Positions 24,901 through 36,900 of a stretch of DNA of 64,000 nt are shown here, in pieces. This DNA is from Delphinapterus leucas (lineage: Eukaryota > Chordata > Mammalia > Artiodactyla > Monodontidae). The notes beneath the pieces were generated by a model. That model was not told where the DNA came from and did not search any database. It saw nothing but the letters and a program-made list of their open reading frames with translations. Position numbers and translations under genes: made by a program. Within the stretch, counting starts at the first letter, position 1; the number at the start of each line of letters is the position of its first letter. Where the stretch lies: positions 754,021-818,020 of the forward strand of contig NW_022098058.1 in the NCBI RefSeq assembly GCF_002288925.2. Direction: 5' to 3'.

Positions 24901-27900
24901 GGACAGAGGAGGCCGGTTCACTGCAGCAAGTGGTCAGTGTGTGTCCAAGGGGTTAGGCACAAACGGGGAGGTGGGGAGAGCTGAGAACACGTGAGGGGCG
25001 TGGACTTACTGCCGGGAAGGCTAGTAGCCTAGAGGATCCTGCAAAGGAGGGCCTGGCTGGTGCCGAGGGGCCCGCACGGGGCTCAATAGTATACGTGGTC
25101 ATCCCCGCCTGGATTTACATCTTCCAGAACCTCACAATGTGACCTTATTTGGAACTCATCTTTGCAGATGTAATTAGTAAAGGTGAGGTCATACTGCAGA
25201 AGGGTGGGCCCTACATCCAATGACTCATGTCCCTATGGGAAGCCCGTGAGGAGACAGAGACACACACAGAGAAGCCAGGAAGCAACACGGAGGCAGAGAT
25301 GGGGGTGAGGCAGCTATAAGCCAAGGACTGCCAGCCGCTGCCAGAAGCCAGGAGGAAGGCATGAGATGGCTCTTAACCCTGCCAACACCTCGGTATTGGA
25401 CATCCAGCCTCCAGAACTCTTAGGGGAATAAATTTGTTGCTTTAAGCCACCCAGTTTGTGGTCATTTATTACGGCAGCCCCAGGAAGCTAATCCAAGGCC
25501 CGAGCGTATTGTGTCCCTCAAAGGCCCTGAACTTCACTTCTCGGCCGGCACTGGCCCCTGCACTACAAGTGCTGGTCACTTGCCAGTCTGCCCCTCGGAC
25601 AGAGGGTCCCTGTGAGAAGGACCCCAGGTCTCAGTCCTCCTGCACCCAGCAGGTACTCAGTAAATGTTTGTAGGTGGAGGAGAAAAGGAGAGAAGAATGA
25701 AAATCATAAACCATCAAAGTGAAATAAGGTCAATAGAGACCACCCACTCCAACATTCCCGTTTCACAGATAGGAAGATGGAGGCCCAGAGAGGGAGGATG
25801 ACTTGTCGGAGGGCCCACTGTTGGCGCAGGGAGCCCCAGGCTGCCAGCCCAGCCCTCCATCCCCACATGGCCCTGCTCCACATCACGTACTCACCAACGG
25901 CCACGTGACTCACCGTGCCGGCCCCGTGGCAGCTGCTGCACTTGTAGCGCCCATGCCCGTGGCATCTGTGGCATTCCTGAGAGTGAACGCTCTCCTTGGT
26001 CTGGTTTTCCAAGTACCAGCAGCTCCTGGTTTCACCAACCCCACCCCCATGATGTCAGCATCCCACGTCGAGGTATAACAGTTCAGGCCATGGTGGGAAG
26101 ATGACCATTTGTGACTAGGCTTCCAAAGGGCCTTGAACACCAAGCCAAGGCACATTACCATCTCCTCGGAGCCTCAGCCCAGTCGGTCCTGGACGCTAAG
26201 ACGAGGAGACCAGGTCTCCGACTCCCACGCCCTAATTCACACTCCCAGGCTAAACCACAAAAGCCAGTACCCTTTGCCCGTTAGGTGGCTAAAGTGGTCT
26301 TTGGGAATAGAAGCCATAAAAAAACAGAGGGTGTTTTTGCAAAAGGCAGCAAGCGAGCTACTGGAATTCAATGGCTGAATCAAAACAGCTTTTCCACCCT
26401 GGAGAACAGGATGAAACACTTTCTTGATCTCTCAAAGTCCTCTTCGTCTTATGATGCTATGAAAACTCAGAGGGTAAAATGACACACTTGAATCAAGTTC
26501 TAAAGTGAAAACAAGGCAGTTAATTAGATGAGCACATAACATAAAACATCGCAGCTGTGGTTTTGTAACACATTAGGTTACCCTCACTACCTGTCCTGAT
26601 TATATTTCTGAAAAACAGCATGGATGTCAAATTCTACTCCCCTAATGACTTCCATAAAAAAAAAATCCCAGTGATGCTTTAATTTTATTTTATATGTTTC
26701 ATTCAGCTGTTTCCCAACAGGTCAAAAAAATTAAAAAGACAAAAACCCTCAGATGGTCTAGGAATGTGAATGCTCGCTATTTAAATCTGGTGACAATTTC
26801 GTACCATCCTGTTGCTATGTGAACGCTCCCTAATTTGCACGGAATTTCATATGGGACTACATCCCATACGCTGGGTTTTCTTAGAATTCTGCTTATTTGA
26901 TGGGCAAGGAATAAACCACCAGCCTGGATTTGGGGTTTCCTTTTTAAAAGGATAAAGTTTGAAGAAACTACGGTGCCCGGAAAACCAGCTCCGAGAGAAG
27001 GGCAGAGACTCCAATGAACACATTACCTTGACCAACGATGAGTGAGGGACTTGGAACTTCCTGGTATCTTCCTGAAACATCGGGGGAACCTGGACCTTGA
27101 TGTCCCAAAGCCTAGGGGAGGTGCCTCTTTGTGGCCCATCCACGGAGTGGTCTGACAGAGAAAGGGGCTGTTCAAAGAGCAGCAAACAGCTGCAAGGACC
27201 AGCCTTCATTTATTCACCACATAGTACGGAGCCTCCACCTGGTGCCAGGCGTTAAGCTAGAACCTGGGGCCGAGGGACTGGTAGGTAAGGGTCCCCTTAG
27301 AGCCTGTTGTTAAGCAGCCAAGCGTCGGAGTTGAACAGACCCGGCTGACTCCTGCTTCTTGTACTTCCTGGCTGCGGAACTCGACACCAGCTCCTCCACC
27401 TATATATACCTCTCTGCCCTGCAATCCTCTCCTCTCTAACCAGGGATAACGGTGGCACCTACCATGGAGAACGGTAGTAAAACTGAACAGCAGAAGGCAT
27501 ACCAAAGCTTAGCCCAGGGCTGGTACATGCCGAGGGATCAATAAACCAGGATTGTCATCACTACTGTCACCATCCCCACCATCTTCTTTCTCCTCCTCCG
27601 TTCAAGGAGAGAGACTACATCACAATACAACAGAATATGACATGGTAAGTGCTTTGGACAAGAGCTGCATAAGGCGTTCTGAAAAACTCAGAAGACTGAC
27701 TCATTCTGCTGGGGAGGGGACAGCAGGGAAGAAATCCTCAAAGGCTTCATAAAAGAGGGGACCCTTGAGCTAAGTCTCGAAGGATGAACCAGAAAACAGG
27801 TAGGGCACAGAGCTTCCCACAAAGAGAGCCTTAAGCCTCTAGGGGGTCCAGCAGAGGCGGCACGGCACACTGAACGGGGTGGGGATCTAGAGACTCGGGG

Positions 27901-30900
27901 AGGTGCTGGGGGTGGCCCAGGAGGCAGGTAGACGCCCGAGCACAGTGGCTGCCTTTGCAGTCTGGCCCCGTGTGGCAGCACCAGCCTGTGGCCAAACGCA
28001 AACACTAGACTTTTGCAGGACCTCCTGCAAGCCACTTCCTGGACAGGAAGCGTCTGCTAACGTCAGCCCTGGAAGGTCTCCAGGAGGAAAGGCCACCCTC
28101 TCTTTTTATGGGGGATGGGAAACTGAGGCTCCGAGCAGCAGATCATCTTCCTCGGGGTTGGTGGCTAAGCCAAGTCCTGACATTCTCCACCAATCCCTGC
28201 CATATTCACTCCGAATTAAACTGATTTCAGACAACTCACTTACTGGTAAAGGGCTGAAAAGTCCATTCACTTATCCTGGATTCACTGAAGGTTTCTAGTC
28301 GATACTACAAAGGAAAAATAGTGTGTTCACACTCGTGCCCTTAGGAAGACAGAGCCTCATGAGAAAGGATGAAGCTCCCCACCCCTGGGCTCAGCAGGGA
28401 GAACAGAAGTTCCCAAGCACGGCCAGCGCCCGAGGGCTGCTCAGAACAGGCTGGCAGCAGCGAGGACTCGTGTCGCAGATGCCCTGGGACATATCTGCAG
28501 GGGGTCATTTAACCCCAGGAAATCTCCCCTGACAGACACACCACAGGGCACCTTCAGTATAACGTGTATAATTTCTTTATACACAGAAATGGTCTATGAG
28601 GCAAGTTTTTCTTTTTGCGGTACACAGGCCTCTCACTGTTGTGGTCTCTCCCGTTGCGGAGCACAGGCTCCGGACGCACAGGCTCAGCGGCCATGGCTCA
28701 CGGGCCCAGCCGCTCTGTGGCATATGGGATCTTCCCGGACCGGGGCACGAACCCGTGTCCCCTGCATCGGCAGGCGGACTCTCAACCACTGCGCCACCAG
28801 GGAAGCCCTATGAGGCAAGTTTTGAAGCAAAAATTGCCCTCTGACAGATGGAGGCTGCTGGAATCAGCCACTCCGAGCACCCCTGGGGGAATGTATCTGC
28901 CTGAGGTCGAGATCCTCCTTCTTGATCCTCATCCACAGGATCTCGGACAACGCCCGGCTCCTCCTTTTCCACGTGAGGAAAGGGATGCTCAGAGAGGTCA
29001 GGTGACTTTCCCAAGGTCACAGAGCTACACAGAGAACTCGTACCTCAAATCCCTGCTCTGACCACTCCCTGTGAGGCTGATTTCTGTGACTGTGTGCCCT
29101 CCAGGGGACAGCTATGCCAGTGACACTAGGAAATGTGAACTTAAACTTGTCCCTGTCAAGGCAGAAGGTGACAAAGGTGGGGTCACCTTGTGTGGTCTTG
29201 GTACCAAGCACAGGACCTCCCTGGAGCCTCAGGCTTGGGGGTGATGAATAAATACCCCTGGCACAGATGAAACTTGGGGGAGGCAGAGGGAGCTGGGATC
29301 AGGGGAGGAGACAGCCCTTTCTAGCCCACCCCTCCAAGAAGCAGGTAAGTTGTGTCTTTAAAAACAGGGCGTTGGTGCCAGCAAACCTGTGTTTGAATCC
29401 CAGCTCGGTCACTTCTAGCTGCATGTTTGGGGGCAAGTAACTCCACCTCTCTAAATGTCCAATTCCTCCTAACTGGTGACGATGATACCTACCATGAAGG
29501 GTAGCTATGAGGATTCGGTAAGACATATAGGTAATGCGCTATCCATGACGCCTAGGGCATTCGAGCTGTTCTCTGGTGATTGACAACCAAGATTCCTTGC
29601 ATTATAACTCACTACAATGTCACCGCTATTCACACGCACTGTTCCCCAAGACTCCTTTCTCCCCGGCCTCGCCAGGCGCCCTCCGGCCAGCCCTCACCCT
29701 GCGCAGGACCTGCTGCTTCAGCTCCAGGATGACGAGGTCACCGGCGGCCGCACTGCCGTAGCAGCACTTGGAGTCCACGAAGCTGAGGAGGGCTTCCCGG
29801 GCCACCTCCTCTGTCACCACGGGGACTCTGGTGGGGACCGAGCAGAGGGGCAGTGGGTCTGGGGAGAGCCTGCGGGCTCACCCAGGCCAGCCAGCCCCCT
29901 CACTGTGCTGATGGAAACTAAGGCCCGGAGACAGGGGTCCCCCGGCCGTGTCCACAGCAGTGGTAGAGCCCTCGGGCATCCAGCTGGTGAGCGCATCTCC
30001 GGCATCAGGAACTGTGTGAACAGATGCCCAGTGGGAAAGTGGCAGGTCCTTCTAGAGGACAACAAAACCACTTTAGCTGAGGTCTGGAGCTGCGGAGAAG
30101 GGCTGATGGGGTCTTAGAGCTCAAATGAAAAAACAGAAACAAAAAACTGAAAGATGAATTATGCCACTTTACAGATAAGGAAAACTGAGGTCCAGAGAAG
30201 ATGTCACACAGCTAGGAGGAGACAGAGTTAGGACTAGACGAGGTTCTTGCCCTCTGGGACCTTGACTTCAGCCAGAGGAGTTGTGAGTAACGCTCAGGGG
30301 AAGACCGCAGCCGAGAACCTTCTGACAGTGGCACCCACAGAGACCCGCCATGAGCCCGCTGGACAGCAGTGGTGCAGGCTGGGAGGGCAAACTAGGAAGG
30401 ACCCTTTCTCGGCCCCCTCTCGGGACACCTCTCCTCCTCCTGGAAGACTCCCCTGAGGCCCAACTGCCCTGTCCCTCCTCGGCAAAGCCCTCCCGCCACC
30501 GCCATGAGCTGAGGCCCCTTCCTCCGCCCTGCCCCCCATCTTCACATTCTTCTCCACGGCAGCCTGCCTCCAAATGTAAGCCCTCACCAACACACGCTGT
30601 GTGGCCGACACCCCCGGCCCAGCGCACAGAGGGGCCCGTGTGCCCACAGACAGTGCACAGCAGATGGAGGGCGTGGGCGCAACAGTGGCCGGGACGACTC
30701 CACAGAAGAAGGGGCGCCTGCAGGCACGCAGGGAGGGCAGCCAGGGAGGAGAAGGGAGGTGGTCCAGGCAGCAGCGGGGCCAGAGGCACCAGGAAGGCAC
30801 CCTCGACGGCAGGACACGGCTACCCTGGACCCAGCATGGGCACGGCTCCTCCTCCTGTCCGCACAAAGCTGGCCGGACAGCCGGAGCTGTGCCCCGAGTC

Positions 30901-33900
30901 CTCCAATCAAGCAGACTTTCGGTAAAGGGCAAGACAGGAAATACTTTAGGCTTTGTGGGCCACGTGGCCTCTGTGTCACCACTGAGCTCCTCTGTCACGG
31001 TGTAAAAGCAGCCACAGACAGTAAGGAAACAAAAACACATGGCCGTGTGCCAATAAAACCTGATAGACAAAAAGAGGCAGTGAGCTGGATCTGGCCTGGG
31101 GGCCGTAGTTTGCAACCCCTGATCTAGACTAGAGTTTTCAACCCTGGCTTGGTAGCCAAACAACCTGAAGAGCTTGGAAAAATACACACTCCCAGGCTCC
31201 ATCCCTGGAGACTCTGATCCACTGGGTCTGGAGTCCTGATGCACTGTCTGGGTTGAAATCTGTGGCCCCTGAGATCCCCGAGGAGGGCTGTCGGGGGACA
31301 AAGGTGACCTGAGGATCATCTCGCGTGATCCCGCACAATGGCTCCGTGGGAGCTGCCAGGGCTCACCTGTGTTCCAGAAACGAAGACCAGCACCTTTGTT
31401 CCTGGGGCCTCCCCGGGGCCTCCGAAGGTGGGAAGAATATCTGGCATCCTGGGTTCCAAGACCGGCAGCATCCTGGTCGTAAGTGGAGATGGACATGGTC
31501 ACAGAATGTCCATGGACACAGGGCCTATGCCCCATCCTCCCATTCCCTCCCAATGGCGACAAGGGGCTTCCCAGGGCCCCCAGGGGACAGGGGAGCTCTC
31601 CCAGCCCGGCCTGTTCCAGAGATGCCCGCACAACAGCATAAGCCCCAGGAAGAAGCTGCAGGACCCAAGCCCCCAGGGACACAGGCTCACTGTCCCCTTG
31701 AAGAAGGCAGTCACAGCTGGGCAGCCTCTCCAGGAGTTCAGCCGGGGGCGCCAGAGGACTCTCGGCCTCGAAGCTGAGGTCCATCACACCTGGGGAAGAA
31801 CGGGCAGTGCCAAGCCTCGGGGAGGAGGGGGTCGAAGGCGACTCCTGTCAGCTACCTGACGGGTGAGGGCAGGTGCATCGTAAAGAGGCTCACGGTTTCA
31901 GTCAGTCTCACTCCGGTCCCCTCACGACACACAACATATTTGTAGGGCGGCCAGCAATGGGGTTGGGGGTATGACAGTAGCAGCGGTAAGAATAATGATG
32001 ACACAAACATTCGGAAGGGCAGCCCCTATCTGCTGGGCACCTACTCTGTGCTAGTCAGCGGGACAGGTGCGGTAGAAACAGTATCATATTCCCCAGCCCT
32101 AGGAGACAGGCACCGAATAACAGATGGGCACACTGCTGCTCCTCTCATCAACAGACAGGTCTCCGTTTCCTCCCCTTGAACCTGGGCAGGCTTGTGACCG
32201 CTTCACCAAGGGAACGCAGCAAGCAAAGAAGAGACTGCAGCTCCTACTTCTGGCCTCCTGAAGCCGTCCCTCTTGATGCCTGAGCTGTCAGGTAAGACAT
32301 TAGGCCATCCCACTGGAGAGGCCACGAGCAAATGCCCTGAGACTACGTGGGGAGGGGCCCAGTGGAGCCTGGCCTTCCAGCCACCCCGCCAAGCCACCAG
32401 GAATGCGAGCAAAGCCTCCGGTCCAGAGCGGCTGCCTGCCCAACACACTGAGGGACCCTTTCATGGACTGCATGTCTGCATCCCCCAAATTCATGTGTTG
32501 AAACCCACAGCCCCAGTAGAGCTGGGTTTTGGGGTTTTTTTTCTTTAACACATTAAAAAAATATATTTATTTATTTATTTGTTTGTTTCTGGCTGTGCTG
32601 GGTCTTCATTGCTGCACTTGGGCTTTCTCTAGTTGTGGCGAGCAGGGGCTACTCTTTGTTGCGGTGCGCAGGCTTCTCATTGCGGCAGCTCCTCTTGTTG
32701 CGGAGCACAGGCTCTAGGTGCGTGGGCTTCAGTAGTTGTGGCACACAGGCTCAGTGGTTGTGGCTCGCGGGCTCTAGAGCGCAGGCTCAGTGGTTGTGGT
32801 GCACGGGCTTAGTTGCTCTGCGGCATATGGGATCTTCCCAGATCAGGGCTCGAACCCGTGTCCCCTGCAATGGCAGGTGGATTCTTAACCCCTGCACCAC
32901 CAGGGAAGCCCTTGGGAGGGGATTAGGTTTAAATGAGGTCTTACGGATGGAGCCCATGATGGGATCAAGGTCCTTATAAGAAGAGAAAGAGGCTAGGGCT
33001 CTCTCACTCTCTCTACTATGTGAGCACCCAGTGAGAAGGCGGCTGTCTACAAGCCAGAGGCGGGCCCTCACCAGATGCCGGGTCTGCTGATGCCTCGACC
33101 TTGGACTTCCCAGCCTCCAGAACTGTTAGAAATAAATGCTTGTTGTTTAAGCCAACCCAGTCTACAGTATTTTTGTTACAGAAGCTTGAACCAACACAGA
33201 CCCTAATCAGTTACACATGGAGCACCCACCTGAGCCCTGTTGAAATTTCTGACCCACAAAATCATGAAATATATTAAAGTGGTTGTTGTTTTAAGGCACT
33301 GGGATGTGGGACAGTAGGTCATGCAGCTTCCTCCATCAGGCAGTCTTTACTCTGAGACTCTCCACAGACCCACACAAGACTTTCTTGGAGCCACACCAGG
33401 GTCTCAGGCTCCCCTGCTGCCCTCTCTCCTCTCACAGGTGTCTGACCTACACTGTGGTCCAAAGACGGTCTCTGCCTACGCCTGCCCCTTCTCTCCCTTT
33501 CCCTTCACAGGTCTCCAAGGGATGTCTGGCATGTCTCAGGCCATCTTGGTGTCTGCTTCTTGGATGACCCAAACTGACACACCAGCACAACCACATTCTA
33601 CCAATGTGACTCGCCCAAGATCGCCCAGCCAGTGAGTGATAGAAGTGGATTCAAACCAAGGTTCTTCTCTCTCCAAAGCTGCTGTTCTTTTCCAAGTACT
33701 TTTTACAAGGCAAACCCTATGGAAGAAGCACTGATTATATAACTGTTTTTAAAACCTCATCTTGATCTGTCAGGCTGTGACATCTATACATAGGGACTGA
33801 GACTCCAAGTAGGAAAGCATAATACTAGAACTGGCTCCTGGAAACTCAGGACTACTCACGAAGCACCTCCCACACCTGATGCCTCACCCCACCATCCCAC

Positions 33901-36900
33901 CTAGAGGTGTGGAAGGCAGGGCGTCTAGCTCCACTTGACACGAGGAGTCTGAGCCTCAGAGAGGTTACCCCAGTACTCCTAGGGTGCACAGCGCTGGAGT
34001 TAGAGCAGGCCAGAGGCTCCTTGCTCCAGTTCCAGCCCAGTGGGCCACCTGTCAAACCTGTTCCGTGAAGTCCCCAGGCTGGGGGACAAGGATCCCTCAA
34101 CTGTGTCTTTCTAGTGAGCAGTTGACCATAGGAAGTTGACTTTAAAGAGCGAGCTGATAAACGGTCAGTGGAAGGGGATTCTCTCTGCATTAACTCACTG
34201 AAGGCCACTTGGGTCAAACTTCCAGCTGATCGACCTCATCTCTGAGATCCTCCTGCTTTCTGCAGCTCTATAAAACCTATAGCTCTTTATCACTACAAAA
34301 AATAAAGATATTATGTCCTGTTCTTTAGAGTTTAATAAAAGCAGAGGCCAGAAGAATAAGTAGATCTTGTTCAAAACCGGAACAGCTTAGGTTATCTGGA
34401 AGTAGAGACAAGACGTTGGACGGTGAAGAAGCCTGAGATTCTGGCATTCATGGCCGAGAACGGTGAGGGAGGAGGCGGTGTCATTGAAACAAATAAACAA
34501 CCCTGCTCTACCACCCCTCCCCCATGAGGGGTGCACTTGTCCTCTGATAATAAGCACTACATATGCGTCTCTAAGGTTCTGTCTCCTTGCAGGAAACTTC
34601 CAAAGGAAGCTGAAATAGAAGAACGTTTGTGAATATAGAGAGTACCTTGCTTATCTTTGTAAGCAAATGATTCTGCCAAGAAGCAGGTGAGAGCCCTGGG
34701 ACGCATGCGAGTGTGATGTAAAGCTGCAACGCCTGCCAATGTGTCCTGAAATCCCCAGGATGAGATTTCCCCCGGAATTATTCTTCGAACCTTGGTTCTC
34801 AATATTGTTTCGCTTCTAATAAGTTTATTAGCATGCTCTGCTACTCCGCCCACCAGGGACCCAGGGATCAGCAAACATTTTCTACAAATAGCCAGGTGGT
34901 AAACAGTTCAGACTATGGGCTGTACAGTCTGTCTTGGTTACTCACCTCGACCGTAGTGCCCTGAAAGTAGCTATAGACAAGTGTGGCTGGTTCCAATTAA
35001 AGTACAAAACAGGCGGTGGGTCAGCTTTGGTCCATGAGGCGTATTTTGCCCACCCTGACCTGACACCCACCTGTGCGGGGTGGCTCTGAGGGGGATCCGG
35101 AAGGTGGCGGCTGGAATTTGAACCTGTCTGGGGCAGGGTCCATGCAGTGTCTGTTAGCGCAGTTAAAAGAATTAAAGGTGAGGGGCAGGGTTGGACTGTA
35201 GCCAGGGTGGGGATGGGGGTGACTGCACTCAGAATCCCTGGGCATTGTGTTTAGGAACCCGGGCTCTGATATGCTGCCGTCTGAGCCAAGTAACACATGG
35301 CACTGTGCCAGACACTCATCCTCCCAGCACTCAACTCCTCCAGCTGGGAAAGAGAGCGGGTGGTATTAGGGCCCACCTAACGAGACAATGTGTATACAGC
35401 TCTCAGCCCTGAGCCTGGCATGTAATAAATGTTCGGTCAGTGCCTTGGACCGAGGAGGGCGGGTCTTCCTCTTTCCTGGTGCTCCTTTAAGCCAGTGCAC
35501 AAGAGTGAAAATGTCAAGCGTGGAAAGAAAGGCAAGGCCATCACAGCCCCCTCCCCTGGGAGGGCCCCCGCCTGCCCGGAAGTCTTGTCTCCGCTGGGGC
35601 ATCAGTACTCCCCTGGACAAGAAGACGCCACGTGGCTGCTCTGTCCTGCTGGAAACCCAACAACAGTGCAGGAAGACGGGAAGAATGAGAGGTGGGGCAC
35701 TCAGAGCTCCATCCATCAACTGGGAGCCACAGTGACCTCTGGCAACTCATCAGAGCTAAATTAAACTCCCCATTATGTTGTGGACAAAAATAAAGGCCTC
35801 CAGGCTGAAGCACGGGCAGACACGTCATTTCCTGGGCAGATCTCAGTGGGCACAACAGGAATGCAGACATCACGGGACATTGTGTGGCGCCCAGCGTGGG
35901 GTGCTCCGATGGGGGCCACCAGCCGCGTCACCATTTCCACAGTGTTGGGCTGAGTTCCAGGGTGGCCGTCCAGCTGGACCACTGCCCCCTAATTCACGCA
36001 CTGCCTCGGTGAGGGACGCTCCATGATCTCTCTTGCACCTCATGACAACCACTGTTTTCCCCATTTAGTAGAAGGACGAGATGAGGCTCAGAGATGTGAT
36101 TTGAGACAGCAAAAGCTCACAGGCGCATAGCAGAGACAGAAACAGTACTTAGAACTCAGAGCCTGACTCCAAGCCCCAAGGCCTTTCTACTCGGGTGAAT
36201 ACCCCAGTGCTCCAGGCACACATGTCAAGTGGTTGCCGAGAGAGCTTTGCAAAGTGCCACCCAGGTCGTGTTTCTGCTCACCAGACGCCAGCTATTTTTC
36301 TCTTGTATAGGAAGGAATTTTTCTGGTGGAGAAAGGCACAATTCGTGGATAACCCCCTTATCTTTCTCTTTTTTTTTTTTTTGGCGGTACGCGGGTCTCT
36401 CACTGTTGTGGCCTCTCCCGTTGTGGAGCACAGGCTCCGGACGCACAGGCTCAGCGGCCATGGCTCATGGGCCCAGCCGCTCTGTGGCATGTGGGATCTT
36501 CCCGGACCGGGGCACGAACCCACATCCCCTGCATCGGCAGGCGGATTCTCAACCACTGCGCCACCAGGGAAGCCCTATCTTTCTCTTTTTAAAATGCCAT
36601 TCCCTTGATTTCAGGTGATCAAAGGAGTGCACGTCTCCTGCCCCTAATTAATCATTGTTAAAGCACTGAAATCCGACAGAGGTGGTGCTGAAAGTGACTT
36701 CCAAGTGGATGCAACACCCAGAATGTCCCCATCCATGCCTACTTTGGTACCAAACTATGTCACTGGAGGAAGATATTCTCTCTCTGAAGCTTCCCCACAC
36801 TGTAGACTCAAAAACTAAGGGGACAACACTTTAGTGACTGGGAAGGGTAACTCAACTGGCTAAAGTGGACAACCATCTCTCACCTAAGAAGGGACATTTA

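Noticed and set aside
24331..24921. A 196-codon minus-strand frame next to SSUH2 exon 8
   Set aside because: Intronic, proline- and serine-rich by GC composition, out of frame with exon 8 and with no recognisable domain.
28790..28807. CCACCAGGGAAG at SINE ends as a CTCF core
   Set aside because: The GGC of the motif is replaced by AAG in every copy, so the core fit is poor.
30294..31787. A 497-codon open frame on the minus strand
   Set aside because: It begins in the frame of SSUH2 exon 2 but then runs through intron 2, exon 3 in the wrong frame and a MER20-like element. Only the first 32 codons are real coding sequence.
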